Source: Athripsodes cinereus
Taxonomy: Eukaryota > Arthropoda > Insecta > Trichoptera > Leptoceridae
DNA length: 64,000 nt
Reading direction: 5' to 3'
Assembly (NCBI GenBank): GCA_947579605.1
Contig: OX388307.1
Coordinates: 5,433,237-5,497,236 of the forward strand
The translations under genes and the position numbers were made by a program. Shown here in pieces: positions 21,388 to 31,904 of this stretch. How positions within the stretch are numbered: the first letter of the stretch is position 1; each line of letters starts with the position of its first letter. The notes beneath the pieces are model-generated. The model searched no databases. It was not told the origin of the DNA and saw only the letters and a program-made list of their open reading frames with translations.

Positions 21388-21830
21388 TAATAATATATTT
21401 ATTACTGCACAGTCCGAGTTATGTTTAATATATATGTATTATATACCTTGATGTATATAAGTAAGTCCTGTTGTGTAAGGTCAGTAGACCGAATATCCGC
21501 TTTTGTATCTAGACAACATTGTCAATAAGAAACTGGTATTTTCAATATGTATTTAAACTTGTTACATTTTCTTTCCTTTGTATCAATTGTAGTATCAAAA
21601 TCGCTTGATCTTAAATGGGACAGCCCTTTTTCTTTTTCGTAATCGTCTTCGATATCATAATATTAGGATTACAGAAGGAACCGTACTTCAAATGATTATT
21701 TTTTATACATTTTCATTCATAACAGATTACTGTTCTCGATTTTTTTTTTATTTTTCTTGAGAATTCGATCTGTGTACTTGATTTTGCTATGCCTTTTTGC
21801 TAAACCTTCATAAGAAAATACCTTTCTTAA
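21388..21830. other. No recognisable feature
   Basis: A+T-rich. Nothing supportable seen on either strand. Confidence 0.45.
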
Positions 21831-21859
21831 ACTTTTTTCAAAAATCAAATATTGTTAAG

Positions 21860-22105
21860 GAGTGTAAATAGTCAATTCACACAGATCGAGCTAGTCCCAA
21901 ACTAAGATGAATCTAGTATTCTGGGTAGTAACGCGATGATACACATATACAATGCACTAAATACATATAATACATGTAAGACCAAAACCCAGGACAATTT
22001 GAAAAAGGTCATTCTTCATTTTTCCCTGGCCGGGAATCGAACCCGAGACTTCGTGACTCAAAGGCAAGGGCGTTACCTCCACGCCACACCGGCCGACTAA
22101 GCCGA
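21860..22105 (-). mobile_element. tRNA-derived SINE
   Basis: On the minus strand the head reads GTCGGCCGGTGTGGCGTGGA, then GGGTTCGATTCCCGGCCAGG. The B box GGTTCGATTCC is perfect (22033-22043) and an A-box-like TGGCGTGGAGG lies 45 bp before it (22077-22087), so an RNA polymerase III promoter of tRNA type is present. The body extends to about 21860 (ACACAGATCGAGCTAGTCCC at 21878). No CCA or folding into a full tRNA is evident. Confidence 0.85.
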
Positions 22106-22274
22106 AATAGCTCCTCAATTCGAAGTGAAATATAGTAAAGTAATAACGATGCTCACATGTAAAGGACTTAAACCATCTTAAACTATTCGTAAACTTGATG
22201 ACACCTTTCCTGTCTCCTCGCAAAGACGTTTGCACATTTTATTGTATCGTGTGAATGAAACTTCCATAACTATT

Positions 22275-22365
22275 CATACCATCACGGCATCTCCCATAAG
22301 TATCGTAGCTAGCGGACATTTAAAAAACATGCGAGTCATTCTCCTCGTGCCAACAAAAACTTAAT
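22275..22365 (-). repeat. RTE-tailed SINE-like repeat, partial
   Basis: CATACCATCACGGCATCTCC, TAGCTAGCGGACAT and GCGAGTCATTCTCCTCGTGC are landmarks of the reverse-oriented family. The copy is truncated on both sides. Confidence 0.7.
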
Positions 22366-22564
22366 ACACCAATTCTCACACGCGGAGTTACCGGTGGACG
22401 CCTTTAATTCATAACTTTAAAAAACGTTCTTAAAATAATTTCTATAATGTGTCAATTCAGTTTTATTCTAAAACGATAAAAAATACAATTTCTTCCCATT
22501 GACCCTACAAACACTACAAACTGGAAAACAAACATTCATTGGCAATTTAAAATAACGATTTATT

Positions 22565-22640
22565 TACAATACAGTCAAACCGCGGTTTAGCGAATCGAAC
22601 GGAATGAAATTCTCAATTTGCTAATCTTTCTGCGTGCGCT
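22565..22640. repeat. Possible pogo/Tigger-like transposon end
   Basis: TACAGTCAAACCGCGGTTTA followed by GCGAATCGAACGG resembles ends of pogo-type elements (CAGT..AACC start, TA target). A similar segment is found at 28955-28995 (CACCGTATTAGCGAAACTTC). I could not find a matching inverted end at a sensible distance, so it is tentative. Confidence 0.35.
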
Positions 22641-23054
22641 TGTGTGTTGTTTTGATTAAAACATATGTATTGTTTCTATGAATTATTTTTAACACTCCGT
22701 GATACACGTAGACGACAATGGTCTTGCCGTATTTTTTTAAAAAAATTCGCGATACCTGTTAAATACCAGTTCCTGCTTTGTAGCAAAGCAATTTGTGTAC
22801 ACTCGATGACAATAAAATCATTGTGAGTGCCATTTAATCACTTGTCAATCTCTAACTCTATAATCAGACGATTTTCCACAGCTTGATATGCGTGGACTTC
22901 ATTCAAACTCTTCCAATCGTTTCAATCCTGTGACGACTGCATCCATTTTTGTCCTGTGACTAAGTTTAGTCATCAGCCCACCTCTTTTGGGGTCTATTGT
23001 CATTAATATTGTATGGTACATTTGAAGTTTTTTGTACTTGTCGATAGAAAAAGT

Positions 23055-23220
23055 AGGTAGGCATAAAAGATAAAGCGCCACTTACTCCTATCCTTGCATT
23101 TACTTTTCGCTTACGTCACTGTTATACAATTTTTCATTCATGCTATCCTATTTAATGTGCTCAGCATAAATCCATCCTGGTTTATATGGTCTTGCCATGT
23201 AATCCTCGGAAGGCAAGACG
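23055..23220 (-). mobile_element. RTE-like LINE fragment (subfamily II)
   Basis: GATAAAGCGCCACTTACTCC, ATCCTTGCATTTACTTTTCG, CTTACGTCACTGTTATACAA, TTCATGCTATCCTATTTAAT, GTGCTCAGCATAAATCCATC aligns with 10635-10760 and 27030-27150, the C-terminal coding end of the subfamily II RTE. It is short and carries many substitutions. Confidence 0.8.
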
Positions 23221-25265
23221 GAAAGTGAAATCAAACGCGTGTTTTAATGTGTTAAAGCTGTTTAATCCTTTAATATAACATTCGAACGGATTATAAGGAT
23301 ATTTTATTATATAAATAATATGCGTATTGTTATTTGTATGTTGTATTTTGTGATGAGATAACAGCAGTGGCGTGGTTTCCATACATGCAATAAAACACCC
23401 TATGCCTGTATTAGCGTAATTTTCATACGAGCAAAATAATTATGTATGTTTTACAATTTTAAGGTTGACTGCAATATTATTGGATTTAATTTATATCATT
23501 GAAGTTGTGAAATTATGAGATTGTGAATTTTTTGATTGTATCATTGTTTTATATCTTACAAACAGACATAATCAATAATATCCAGTAAACCAAGTGAGGC
23601 TGCTGCAACATTAAATACATAAATAAAAAAATATATAACATTATTGTATCCATATTGGTGATGTATTGTCTCTGATTTCGTGTGTATATTGATTGAATAA
23701 AGTTTTATCGTTAAGTTAAGCAAGCAAACAGTTAAAAAACCAGCAAAAATAACATAAATTAATCACGGATAAGCCATGAAACATCTTCAGCTTAGACCTT
23801 AAATGAATAAAACACCATCCTTAAGAGTCCCTGCCAAACAATAGATCCACCAATCTTTTCTATGAGTTTTTCAGTATCAGGATACTGAAAAACTACAGAT
23901 ATTTAAGAATCATTTTCAAAAAAAAAACACACACATTAACCATCCACGGCACAACCATTACATAATTTTCCTTCTTCAAACCATTGTACCATCCTATCCC
24001 AAGATATGTGTAGTGGTGTTGTCCGGTAGCTGTTTTTTCTCTCTCTCTGTCTCCAAATCTTGGACACTCACTGATACTCTCTACCGAGACGGAAACTTTC
24101 GTAAATTCGTATAAATTTCACTACAAAAGCAAGACAAAATAAAAATCTAGTAAGTTCCGCTACTGATCGGTTGTAGTTCACATTTTATGTAGCCATAATA
24201 TATATATATATTATTATTGCGTAGTGAAGCGTACTTCTTGATAAAACAATATAATGAACCAGGACTCGAAAAGGATTTGATTCAAATTAAAGTTTAGTTT
24301 ATGTTATAATAATACATAATATGTTTAGCAGTATCGTGTTTGGCTAATTGTACAGTCAGACCCCGTGTCATGATGGTAAAAATTCTATAGACACGAGTAA
24401 AGAATCAAAATTGGTTTGGTCATTTGGTTTTCTTGATTTTAATGTAATTTTGTTTTGTTAAAATTTTGTCACTGCTAAACTTGTAAATTGTATGTACAAT
24501 TATGTATAATATTTAGACATGTAATAGGCTTATGCCGTGAATTTTGTAAAATAAAATAAAAACGTTTAGGTTTAAAAAATAGAGTGGAGAAAAGAGTTTT
24601 CTCATAAAACTGTCTACCTAAAAGCCTCCTGAGTGAAGTAAACAAATTCATTGTGAAAGTGGGCATTCTTATTATTCATTATGACAATTTTTCACAAATT
24701 TGTTTCAAATACAATTAATACATTGCTATAAACAGTTTTATTTTTCGTGTCGAATCCTGACACCGTGCTGTAGGCATGATAATGTAATGTAATCTAACAA
24801 CGTAATTAATGCTTCCTTGGACAAATATATTATTATTAATATTAGTGGCATTTACAATGTGATAATGATAAATATATTTTTTGAAAGTGAAAATATTATA
24901 ATTAGTTCTCGACTCCAGAGATCTAGGTGTGTGGAAAATGTCTTTTCAATATGTCCGACGACGTGCTTGTCAAAAAAGGCCCTTAGCGTCTGTGATACGA
25001 AAAATACGACGATCTTAATTTTTGGTGATTTTTGGATGGCTGCACAATAGTACACAGTTCTTATTAGCATTATTAAAAAACGTCACATTCTACTGGGATA
25101 TAATGAGATAAGATTTTTTTTTTATTAAATTGCAGTTATATGTTGGATATTTAAAATATTTTAAGTGTGTATTTCGCATTTAACTGGAATTTTTCCAAGC
25201 AGGTGTAAAAAATCAGTTAAAATATTAGATTTTTTAAAATTGCTATCGAAGTAACAGATAACACA
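23221..25265. other. Mostly featureless A+T-rich DNA
   Basis: Contains one dispersed motif (AGCAGTGGCGTGGTTTCCAT, ACATGCAATAAAACACC at 23362-23398) shared with 31128 and 53478. A segment at 24352-24400 (TACAGTCAGACCCCGTGTCA) could be a DNA transposon end but has no partner. The small frames (for example 24475-24666 -, 24817-25070 on both strands) show no motif. Confidence 0.4.
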
Positions 25266-25934
25266 TAGTAAAAATACTTTATTTTATAAAAATGTCTCGG
25301 AACCGTTATACAGCCAATCCTTCTAAATAAGTGAAATTGCGAAAACTACGTTTAACAAATTTTCGTCACCTGAGAATAACAAGGTTCCATCTGTCAAAAA
25401 CAAAAAGCTGAGAAAAATGGGTTTGAAATTTCAAACACTCATATTTTTTCAATAAGTTGATATTTTCTAATGATTTTTAGAATGGAATACAATGATGGAC
25501 ATATCTTGAATATTATTGATAAAAAGTGTGAAAATATTTATATTTACTACTCTTTTTTTAATATGCGGAAAATCAGATGGAACCTTATTCATTTGTTTTG
25601 TGAAATAAAGTAAGTTAACAAGGATTCATCATCAGATGGAACCTTGTTCACCAAATTGCCTAAAGAATCTATGAATGTAAATGAACAGACAGATTAAATT
25701 ATTTCATGTTTTGTTTAAGTTTATGATAGTGGGATGTACCGTGATGGTATAGTATAGTATTATGATAGAACAAAATTTTATGACTATATTATTTATTATT
25801 AAAAATTATTATTAAAAACTCCTACATATTTATATATCTTTAAGATATTTCTGTGCATAAACTTCCACGATATCTTCATTGTATTCTGTCTCACAATGTA
25901 TTACATAATTTTAATCTAGGTAATCTCTGTCTAT

Positions 25935-26075
25935 TTGTACCATCATTGCAACTCTCACAAGTGTGGTAGCCAGCAAATTCAATTCATGAGATCATCCTCT
26001 CTGTGCCAAAAAAATAACAAACTCAGCACAGGTCTGGTGTCAAGCCTCATTGCTGAATTTAAGATGTTAAGTAAC
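25935..26075 (-). repeat. RTE-tailed SINE-like repeat inside the composite element
   Basis: TTGTACCATCATTGCAACTC, ACAAGTGTGGTAGCCAGCAA, TCATCCTCTCTGTGCCAAAA, GTCAAGCCTCATTGCTGAAT and TAAGATGTTAAG follow the family order in reverse. The 5' third is missing. Just upstream, GGATGTACCGTGATGGTATA at 25732-25751 is the 3' tip of a further copy in forward orientation. Confidence 0.75.
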
Positions 26076-26090
26076 TTAAAGGTGAATTTT

Positions 26091-26334
26091 CCAAATATTT
26101 TTCCATTTTAGGAAATTAAATGCTCAAGATAAAGACAGTATTCTTGCGTCTTTATCTTGAGCATTTAATTTCATATATAAAAAAGTGCTGATATAAAAAA
26201 ATTCATAATTTTCCAAATATTTTTCCATTTTAGGAAATTAAATGCTCAAGATAAAGACAGTATTCTTGCGTCTTTATCTTGAGCATTTAATTTCATATAT
26301 AAAAAAGTGCTGATATAAAAAAATTCATAATTTT
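26091..26334. repeat. 122 bp tandem duplication, each unit with a perfect 25 bp-stem hairpin
   Basis: Unit 1 is 26091-26212 and unit 2 is 26213-26334; they appear identical apart from the outermost bases. Each has a perfect inverted repeat: GAAATTAAATGCTCAAGATA plus AAGAC at 26112-26136 pairs with 26148-26172 around an 11-base loop (AGTATTCTTGC), repeated at 26234-26258 and 26270-26294. Identity of the copies implies a recent duplication. Confidence 0.93.
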
Positions 26335-26424
26335 GTAAATATTTTTTTGTTAAAATACAGGCACTGTAATTAAAAATGCATGAATACCATAAAATTGATT
26401 AAGAATGTTCTAGGTTCTACAATA

Positions 26425-26885
26425 AAGTCAATTCTTCTTCTTCTTTGTTGTCGGTCCCTCAGTGCTGAGGATCGTGACCATTATTTGTATAGGTGTGCAC
26501 AAAATGCTTCCAGCGACTTCGATGCTCCGCTCTTCGTAACGCCTCATGCAAGCCACCCCCCCCCCCGTAGCCCCCTTCACCTGCTAACTCCATCTCATTG
26601 GTGCGCGCCCCCTAGCTCTATTGCCCTCCACACTTCCAGTCAAAACAAGTCTCTCCAGGTTGTCTGGTCCTCTTCGTGCGATGTGCCCAAAGTACTGCAG
26701 GACACGGCGCATGCATATGGTGGACAACCGTTCCTTTATATTCAGTTCTTCGAGGATGGACGAATTTGTTCTATGTGCTGTCCACGGTATGCGCAGTAGA
26801 CGCCTCCAGCACCACATTTTGAAGGCATCTATTCAAACACGTTCTCGAGATTTGATTGTCCAGGTTTCGGGTGCATACAAGAAGT
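26425..26885 (-). mobile_element. Non-LTR retrotransposon C-terminal fragment
   Basis: The minus strand reads, from about 26882, YAPETWTIKSRERV, stop, IDAFKMWCWRRLLRIPWTAH, RTNSSILEELNIKERLST, RRVLQYFGHIARRGPDNLER and GSVEGNRARGRAPMRWS (frame 26584-26817). This is the typical post-reverse-transcriptase tail of a LINE polyprotein. After about 26580 the frame is broken; the copy ends with a TTC/GAA-rich tail (26430-26445), as do the LINE copies at 45500 and 33910. The 139-codon plus-strand frame here is a shadow. Confidence 0.85.
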
Positions 26886-26989
26886 CAATTACCAGATAAA
26901 TTAAAATTAATAATTACGAATAAAAGTGTGATGTCTCACAAAAAGCAACACAAATTGTTTTTATGAATATAATAAATTTACATTCATAC

Positions 26990-27345
26990 ATACCATCACA
27001 CCGCTTCCCTCGCGGGGTAGGCAGAATGGATCGAGCGCCACTTCCTTTTATCCTTGCGTACATCTTTCGCTTCCGTCACTGTCATACAATTCCTCATGCA
27101 TGCTCTCCTATTCAATGTGCTCAACACGTGGCCGTCCTGTAGGATTTGATTTAAGTGATCTAGCCATTTGATCCTCGGACGTCCACGTCTCCACGCACCA
27201 TTCCTCTCAGCCAAATATATCTTCTTGGTCATTCTGTCCTCATTCATTCTTTCCACGTGCCCGAACCATCTTAACTTATTCACATTCATCCTTGTTATAA
27301 CACCAACTTTCATTCCACATTCCTTTTGTACATCACTGTTCACAA
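26990..27345 (-). mobile_element. RTE-like LINE (subfamily II), C-terminal fragment
   Basis: An open frame of 115 codons (26996-27343) with RMNVNKLRWFGHVERMNEDR, KKIYLAERNGAWRRGRPRIK and LNRRACMRNCMTVTEAKDVR, closely matching the copy at 10603-10998; both end near an AREA(A/V) C-terminus. The 5' side stops abruptly at about 27345. The 3' end CGGTGTGATGGTATGTATG has the RTE/SINE-like tail motif. Only the tail domain is present, with no reverse transcriptase. Confidence 0.9.
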
Positions 27346-27519
27346 AACAAATTTAACCATACATAGAATAGGACATGACCCATTGGGACAGTGCCAGGAA
27401 GAAGTAGAAGAATTCAAAAACACGGTTTTTTAATTAGAATATATACATATAATGAGAAGAATTAAAAAACACGGATTTTTAATTAGAATATATATAATGA
27501 GTTACAATCTATTGGATTG

Positions 27520-27810
27520 GTCTCAAACGAGTTTGGACTTTCTCCTCCACTCCTCCCTATTCTCAGCCAGTCTCTTCAACTCCACGTATGAGCCACAGCT
27601 CATGTCCGTCTTCAGTTGGTCCATATAAGCATCTCTCAGTCGGCCTCTGCCATTTGTGCCTTAGGTCCTACTCTCTGTGATTGCGATGAGTAGTCCTGGG
27701 TGCCTGGTGTTGAGACCAATCCAGTTAGCTCGTTGTTGGCTGATTCTTTAGAGGAGTTGCCTTTTTTCGCCAACCCTGGTTTACACTTCTTCGTTTTCGA
27801 CGTGTGAATT
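27520..27810 (-). mobile_element. Non-LTR retrotransposon C-terminal fragment
   Basis: Same family as 36247-36730 (minus). The nucleotide match is high: GACTTTCTCCTCCACTCCTC, CAGCCAGTCTCTTCAACTCC, ACGTATGAGCCACAGCTCAT, TCAGTTGGTCCATATAAGCA, CCTGGGTGCCTGGTGTTGAG. Frame is disrupted. The A+T-rich 3' tail (ATATATATAATGAGTTACAA at 27487-27506) also matches 36285-36303, so the family's 3' end is included. Confidence 0.85.
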
Positions 27811-27890
27811 CGACCAGAATAATACTATTATTATTTAAGTACTGCCTCATAATACTGCCGATCTTGATTACGGTGGTCGGTGGGTCTCCT

Positions 27891-28103
27891 TCAATGCCGA
27901 TCTTGAAGAGGCATGAATTTTATCATGTCCTTTAAATCTCTAATTTTGGGAACTGACAGTCCATTACTTAGTTTAAGGATACTTGGTTCTGGGTAATTGT
28001 TTTGACTTCCTCCGGAACTTCTGAGTTTTTCTTTTGAACGAAGATTTGTAGAAGTCTTTTCACTTTCTCCAAACTCAGTTCTAGGATGTTTGCGTAATTC
28101 CAT
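27891..28103 (-). pseudogene. Putative remnant of the composite element's own ORF (downstream part)
   Basis: A 70-codon frame with a charged N-terminal half (RKHPRTEFGESEKTSTNLRS) and an end reading SVPKIRDLKDMIKFMPLQDR. The 'DL..(M/L)(I/L)KF(M/I)P' pattern followed by the element's end is reminiscent of small proteins found with insect DNA transposons, but I cannot name a family. It lies downstream of 28276-28491 on the same strand, reading inward from the right terminal repeat. Could be chance. Confidence 0.4.
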
Positions 28104-28275
28104 GCAATGTTTGCGTAAATTTTAGTTTAAAAGTTTTTACTTGTAAAAAAGGAATTAACGAATATCTCAAGTATTTTGCCGCATTGCCGTAATCTTTGAA
28201 ATCTCCTTCAGTCATCTAGAGAATCCTCAATGGGTCGTTGGGTGAATGTAGACTTACCTGTTTAAGTCAGCAATA

Positions 28276-28491
28276 TCACAGTTGATTAATAACTGCGTTT
28301 TCCAAATCAGAAATTGAGGCTGAATTATTATTATCATTATCATTCACCATTTCCTCAACTAATTTTCTCAAACTATCCTCGAAACTCGACATTTCAACAA
28401 CAAAAGCGCGCCAACTATTACAAAAAGCAATGAAAATACACTGACTTGAAATTAGACACATAACATCATTGTTGGAATAAAAAGGTTCCAT
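28276..28491 (-). pseudogene. Putative remnant of the composite element's own ORF (start)
   Basis: The likely start is the internal Met at about 28392 (MSSFEDSLRKLVEEMVNDND), with an acidic, Asn-rich region and then ISDLENAVINQL. About 20 bases after the stop, the minus strand shows a perfect splice donor AAACAG|GTAAGT (28248-28266), so a frameshift may have broken the first exon. The position 270 bp inside the right terminal repeat fits a transposon gene. Function not assigned. Confidence 0.45.
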
Positions 28492-28792
28492 CTGTAGCAG
28501 ATGAAACCTTCTTACGTTGTAGCGTGCAAATTAATTGATGGCGGTTGGAATAATAAAATCTCAACGCTCGATAAATCCTTATTTAATAAACGTTTGAATT
28601 TCGATTGATCAGATGGAACCTTATTATTTTCGTAAAATAAAAACTACACCACTTTTTGGCATTTTTATGTTCTAGTATTATAGAGTATGTTAGTTGGAAC
28701 CCTTTTCACGAAAAAAACATAAATATGAATTTTTGTTAGTTGGAACCCTGTTATTCTCAGGTGACGATAATGTCAAATATTCTGTTTGTTGT

Positions 28793-28905
28793 TGAAATAA
28801 CTTTATTTCTCGGATATTGCAGGAGTCCAAGGACTCCTAATTCTATTTATCCGTTATACTCCTTTATCCGTTTAGGTGACGATTTATTATTCTGTTTGTT
28901 GTGGG
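28793..28905. repeat. Dispersed repeat, second copy of 19055-19160
   Basis: GAAATAACTTTATTTCTCGG, ATATTGCAGGAGTCCAAGGA, CTCCTAATTCTATTTATCCG and a second TTTATCCGTTTAGGTGACGA. The internal TTATCCGTT segment is duplicated compared with the 19 kb copy. Confidence 0.75.
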
Positions 28906-29262
28906 ATGTGCTGCTATAGTTTAGATAGAATATTATGTTTTTGTTTTGATTTTAAAACACCGTATTAGCGAAACTTCATATAACGCGGTGTTATTGTAGC
29001 ATAGGCATTATTCGATACAGAAGGATTATAAATGTTATTCGATTGGAAATCCAAATGATTATTGAATATTCTAAATTGCGAGGTTAATTGGAAACACAAC
29101 CCTCGATATTTGGGGTGGTGTTCACAAGTGTTACTTGTATATCCATCATACTAATACAATACATATTATATGTGCATACATACATTAATACATTGTGTCT
29201 ATTTCAGAGAGAATATACAATGATAATATACAATACAATTATGATGATGGATTAGTTCTTCG

Positions 29263-29312
29263 ACGCCGTTTAATAGAGTATCCATATTTAGGGCACGAGA
29301 AGCTCTGCTGGA
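29263..29312 (-). mobile_element. CR1/L2-like LINE 3' end
   Basis: Minus strand: CCCTAAATATGGATACTCTA, TTAAACGGCGTCGAAGAACT. This is a decayed form of the 3' UTR signature at 62077-62130 and 9160-9231. No coding part is attached. Confidence 0.65.
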
Positions 29313-29329
29313 AGAGCGATATTTTCAGT

Positions 29330-29465
29330 TTACTCCGATGATTTTTGCCACCTATCCTGAATGTCTAATTTTTTGTTGCTACAGAGAGGACGGCTTGCAT
29401 GTTGATAACATGCAGCTGTTCTGCTTGTTACCCAACTTGTGGGATATTCCGTGATGGTACAGTAT
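29330..29465 (+). repeat. RTE-tailed SINE-like repeat, 3' half
   Basis: GCCACCTATCCTGAATGTCT, TTTGTTGCTACAGAGAGGAC, AACATGCAGCTGTTCTGCTT, CCCAACTTGTGGGATATTCC, GTGATGGTACAGTATACC. The 5' third is missing. Confidence 0.8.
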
Positions 29466-29559
29466 ACCTTAAATGTATTTGAATAATTTTTCCTTTCACC
29501 GGATCGGAACTATTCGAACGAGTTCTAACGATCGAAATTAAACCATATGACTAAACGAG

Positions 29560-29740
29560 TGCGTTTACACTGCTCCATCTGACATCGTCCGATAACATCT
29601 GTGTATGTATGTCCAGTCATCCGACCGATATAAACTTGTTTGGATTTTTCGTCAGATTAGGTCAGTTTTCTGGCTACTTATTAGTTCAGACTTCTCACAC
29701 TTTTAGACCAATGACGTCTGACATCGGAAGCAGTGCATGT
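29560..29740. repeat. Possible short MITE with inverted ends
   Basis: CACTGCTCCATCTGACATCG (29567-29586) and GTCTGACATCGGAAGCAGTG (29718-29737) are approximately inverted, each also containing an internal TCTGACATCG direct match. The pattern is imperfect and no target duplication is visible. Confidence 0.4.
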
Positions 29741-31115
29741 GTCGCCGCCAGATAGTTATAAAAGCCAGTTAACTGGATGTCTAGGAGATTAGTAAAACGC
29801 TGAAATTCGGTTGAATGGCTAACAGAGGTCTAGCGGAGTTATTTTACGCAAAGTTTATCAAACCATGCGCCACAGTGAAATCCACACATAAATATTTGAG
29901 TCGGTTCGTATGTGCGTATGTCCTCAATGGACTCTGAAATAAGGAAAGACAGAAGTAAAATAATACACTCTATACGAGGTCTCATCTCCTGGGCAGGTTT
30001 AAGGCTAAAAACATTTTAAATATCTTATGTATTGATAAAGATATTACAATTTTAATGAGATTCCCATACACTTGGCAATTTTGTCAAGCGAATGTATGAA
30101 AATCCAATATTTATAGTCAAACATTTTTCATTGTATTGAATTAATTTCAAAATGGATGTAACAATAAATAAAACAATACTGAAACTAAATAATTAGGGAC
30201 TGTTTACATAATGAAACATTGTGATTGCTAATGACAAAAAATCCTGAATTATGAGAATAAAAATTGCATATTTTTGACATTTTGAGCTATTTTCATAATG
30301 GAGGATATTATGAGACCATAGAAATCCATACTGTAGAATAAGAATAGTATTATGTAAAAAATCCATAAACAATGTTAATTGATTTTTTGTATAAATAAAT
30401 ACAAAAGTACCTCGGTACTAGCCATAAGAACCTATTTATTTTCGCCTAATATTTTTCTTTACTTTTCATGGCAAATCACTTGAAGATTTACGTAGGTACT
30501 ACAAACTAAAAATACCAATTTTAACCCATGTATTTGCACGGTTTCTGTTTATTTAAACCCGAGCAATGCCGGGTTACAAAAGCTTGTAAGTAAATAATTT
30601 TAAAAAATCGGACTAGCTTCGATCTGATATAATGCTGGTCGTCATTGTCATTCAATGAAATGTTTAGCCTATCAATTGAATACCGGCATTTAACGCTAAT
30701 TGACAGCTTGTCGTCCGAATAGTTCCTATTCGGAATCGTCCGATAAGTCGTATTCGGTATAAGCGTACCGTTAAGAGTAGAGTGATGGTCCTTTTTTTTG
30801 TTAAATTACCCCTCGTGACCCGTGTTACGTGCTTCAACAAGATTTATATATTTGTTGGGCGTCTTGAGAAATGTCCACTCTTTTTATAGGTACGTAATCT
30901 TGAACCGAGCGTCGTTATACAGGAAGCAGCCAGTAGGCAAAAAGTGTCACAGAAATATAGTCCTTAAACTATGTATTATAACAAGTCTTATTCGGGAATA
31001 AATTTTCTTGGGTTGGTTGACTTCCGTATGTAACAATGCTCAATTCGGGTCAATCGTTTGGAGACAATTTTCAAGATATCAAAAACGACCGACTACAATT
31101 ACGACTAAAATACCC
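29741..31115. other. No confident feature
   Basis: A hairpin-like segment AACCCGAGCAATGCCGGGTT at 30557-30576 recalls stem-loops near some Helitron 3' ends but is not followed by a clear CTRR-T. The remainder has no supportable feature. Confidence 0.4.
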
Positions 31116-31124
31116 TAGGATAAC

Positions 31125-31195
31125 ACCAGCGGCGTGTTTTCCGTACATGCAAAAAAAGCACCGCATGCTTTAATCTATGCATGCATGCACGACAG
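31125..31195 (+). repeat. Dispersed GTGGCGTGTTTTCC-type repeat
   Basis: ACACCAGCGGCGTGTTTTCC, GTACATGCAAAAAAAGCACC is shared with 18557, 23360 and 53478 (consensus core CAGTGGCGTGTTTTCCATAC). Identity of the parent element is unknown. Confidence 0.6.
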
Positions 31196-31399
31196 TAAAA
31201 TTCGTTTGATAGATTTATACCTAATTTACACTGGAAGTGTGGGATGTGGTTTATAAAATTAGTCAGAAATGAAAAGACCATGTATATTCATAAATTTCTG
31301 AACAAAGTAAAACATTTTGTAGGAGGAGAAATTTACAAAGCTGGATATTTTCAAAATATTTCATACATAAATAATAAGATTAATTAAATTTTATTAAGT

Positions 31400-31475
31400 A
31401 TTTAAAATTTTGTATTATTTTGTTAACACTGTTTTAAAATGATGATGTGCAAAAATAATAAACAAATAAAATAAT
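31400..31475 (+). repeat. 3' end of the TAATCTCGCCACTGCA repeat family
   Basis: TTGTATTATTTTGTTAACAC and AAATGATGATGTGCAAAAAT match 5752-5800. The diagnostic upstream part is missing. Confidence 0.55.
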
Positions 31476-31479
31476 CCCA

Positions 31480-31600
31480 AGTTTGAACACCTTTCGCAGT
31501 AAGCTAAAAGCAAACACGATTGTTTCGTGTTTGCCGGCACCTGGGATCAAACCGCGCACCCTTCAGTCCAATATAAAAAGTCTTGTTCCGCCACTGGAAA
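31480..31600 (-). mobile_element. tRNA-derived SINE (family S2), partial
   Basis: Minus strand: GTTTGATCCCAGGTGCCGGC, AAACACGAAACAATCGTG. It has a B-box-like GGTTTGATCCC and the same flanking words (CACCTTTCGCAGTAAGCT at its 3' side) as the copy at 33228-33365. The A-box part is not recognisable. Confidence 0.65.
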
Positions 31601-31904
31601 ATATATGCTACGTATGTAGGTAAATATATATTCACATCTTCAATACCTTAATGTGTTTTTCTGTTAAGAGATTTGATGTACTTAGAAAAAACTAAACTTT
31701 TTACAATACATTTAATCTTAAATGTATACTAAATTGTAAGACTGCGAATGACCTATAATGGCTCTAGCCAAAAATGCTTTATTTTTTTGCTCAAAAACTT
31801 TTCGTTGTTCAAGTTCTCGCTGAAGATGTTCATTGTTTGATGTTTTGTGTAAGAAATGTGTCAGAAAAATGATTCTCAAATTAATGTGACACAGATTGAC
31901 TTTG

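Larger units (their letters stand above)
25366..28766. mobile_element. Probable composite TIR DNA transposon, ~3.4 kb
   Basis: The outer ends are inverted: CGTCACCTGAGAATAACAAG then GTTCCATCTG at 25366-25395, and the complement of CGTCACCTGAGAATAACAGG then GTTCCAACTA at 28737-28766. That is 26 of 30 positions. A GGTTCCATCTG-type motif (either orientation) recurs at about 25387, 25575, 25633 near the left end and 28484, 28610, 28697, 28743 near the right end, like subterminal transposase-binding repeats. Two minus-strand frames near the right end (28276-28491 and 27891-28103) may be remnants of its own gene. Three LINE fragments and a tandem duplication were gained later. Superfamily is not assigned and no target duplication is evident. 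Confidence 0.6.

Noticed and set aside
22020..22100. A tRNA gene on the minus strand
   Set aside because: A and B boxes are present but the sequence does not form a complete acceptor stem and continues into a SINE body.
26380..26799. A 139-residue plus-strand gene
   Set aside because: It is the shadow of a minus-strand LINE tail; the C-run at about 26547-26566 gives a meaningless proline stretch.
28950..29000. A complete pogo-like element between 22565 and 28995
   Set aside because: The two segments resemble each other but the spacing, orientation and content do not fit a single element.
30555..30600. A Helitron 3' end at AACCCGAGCAATGCCGGGTT
   Set aside because: The hairpin is present but it is not followed by CTRR and T at the right distance, and no 5' TC end was found.
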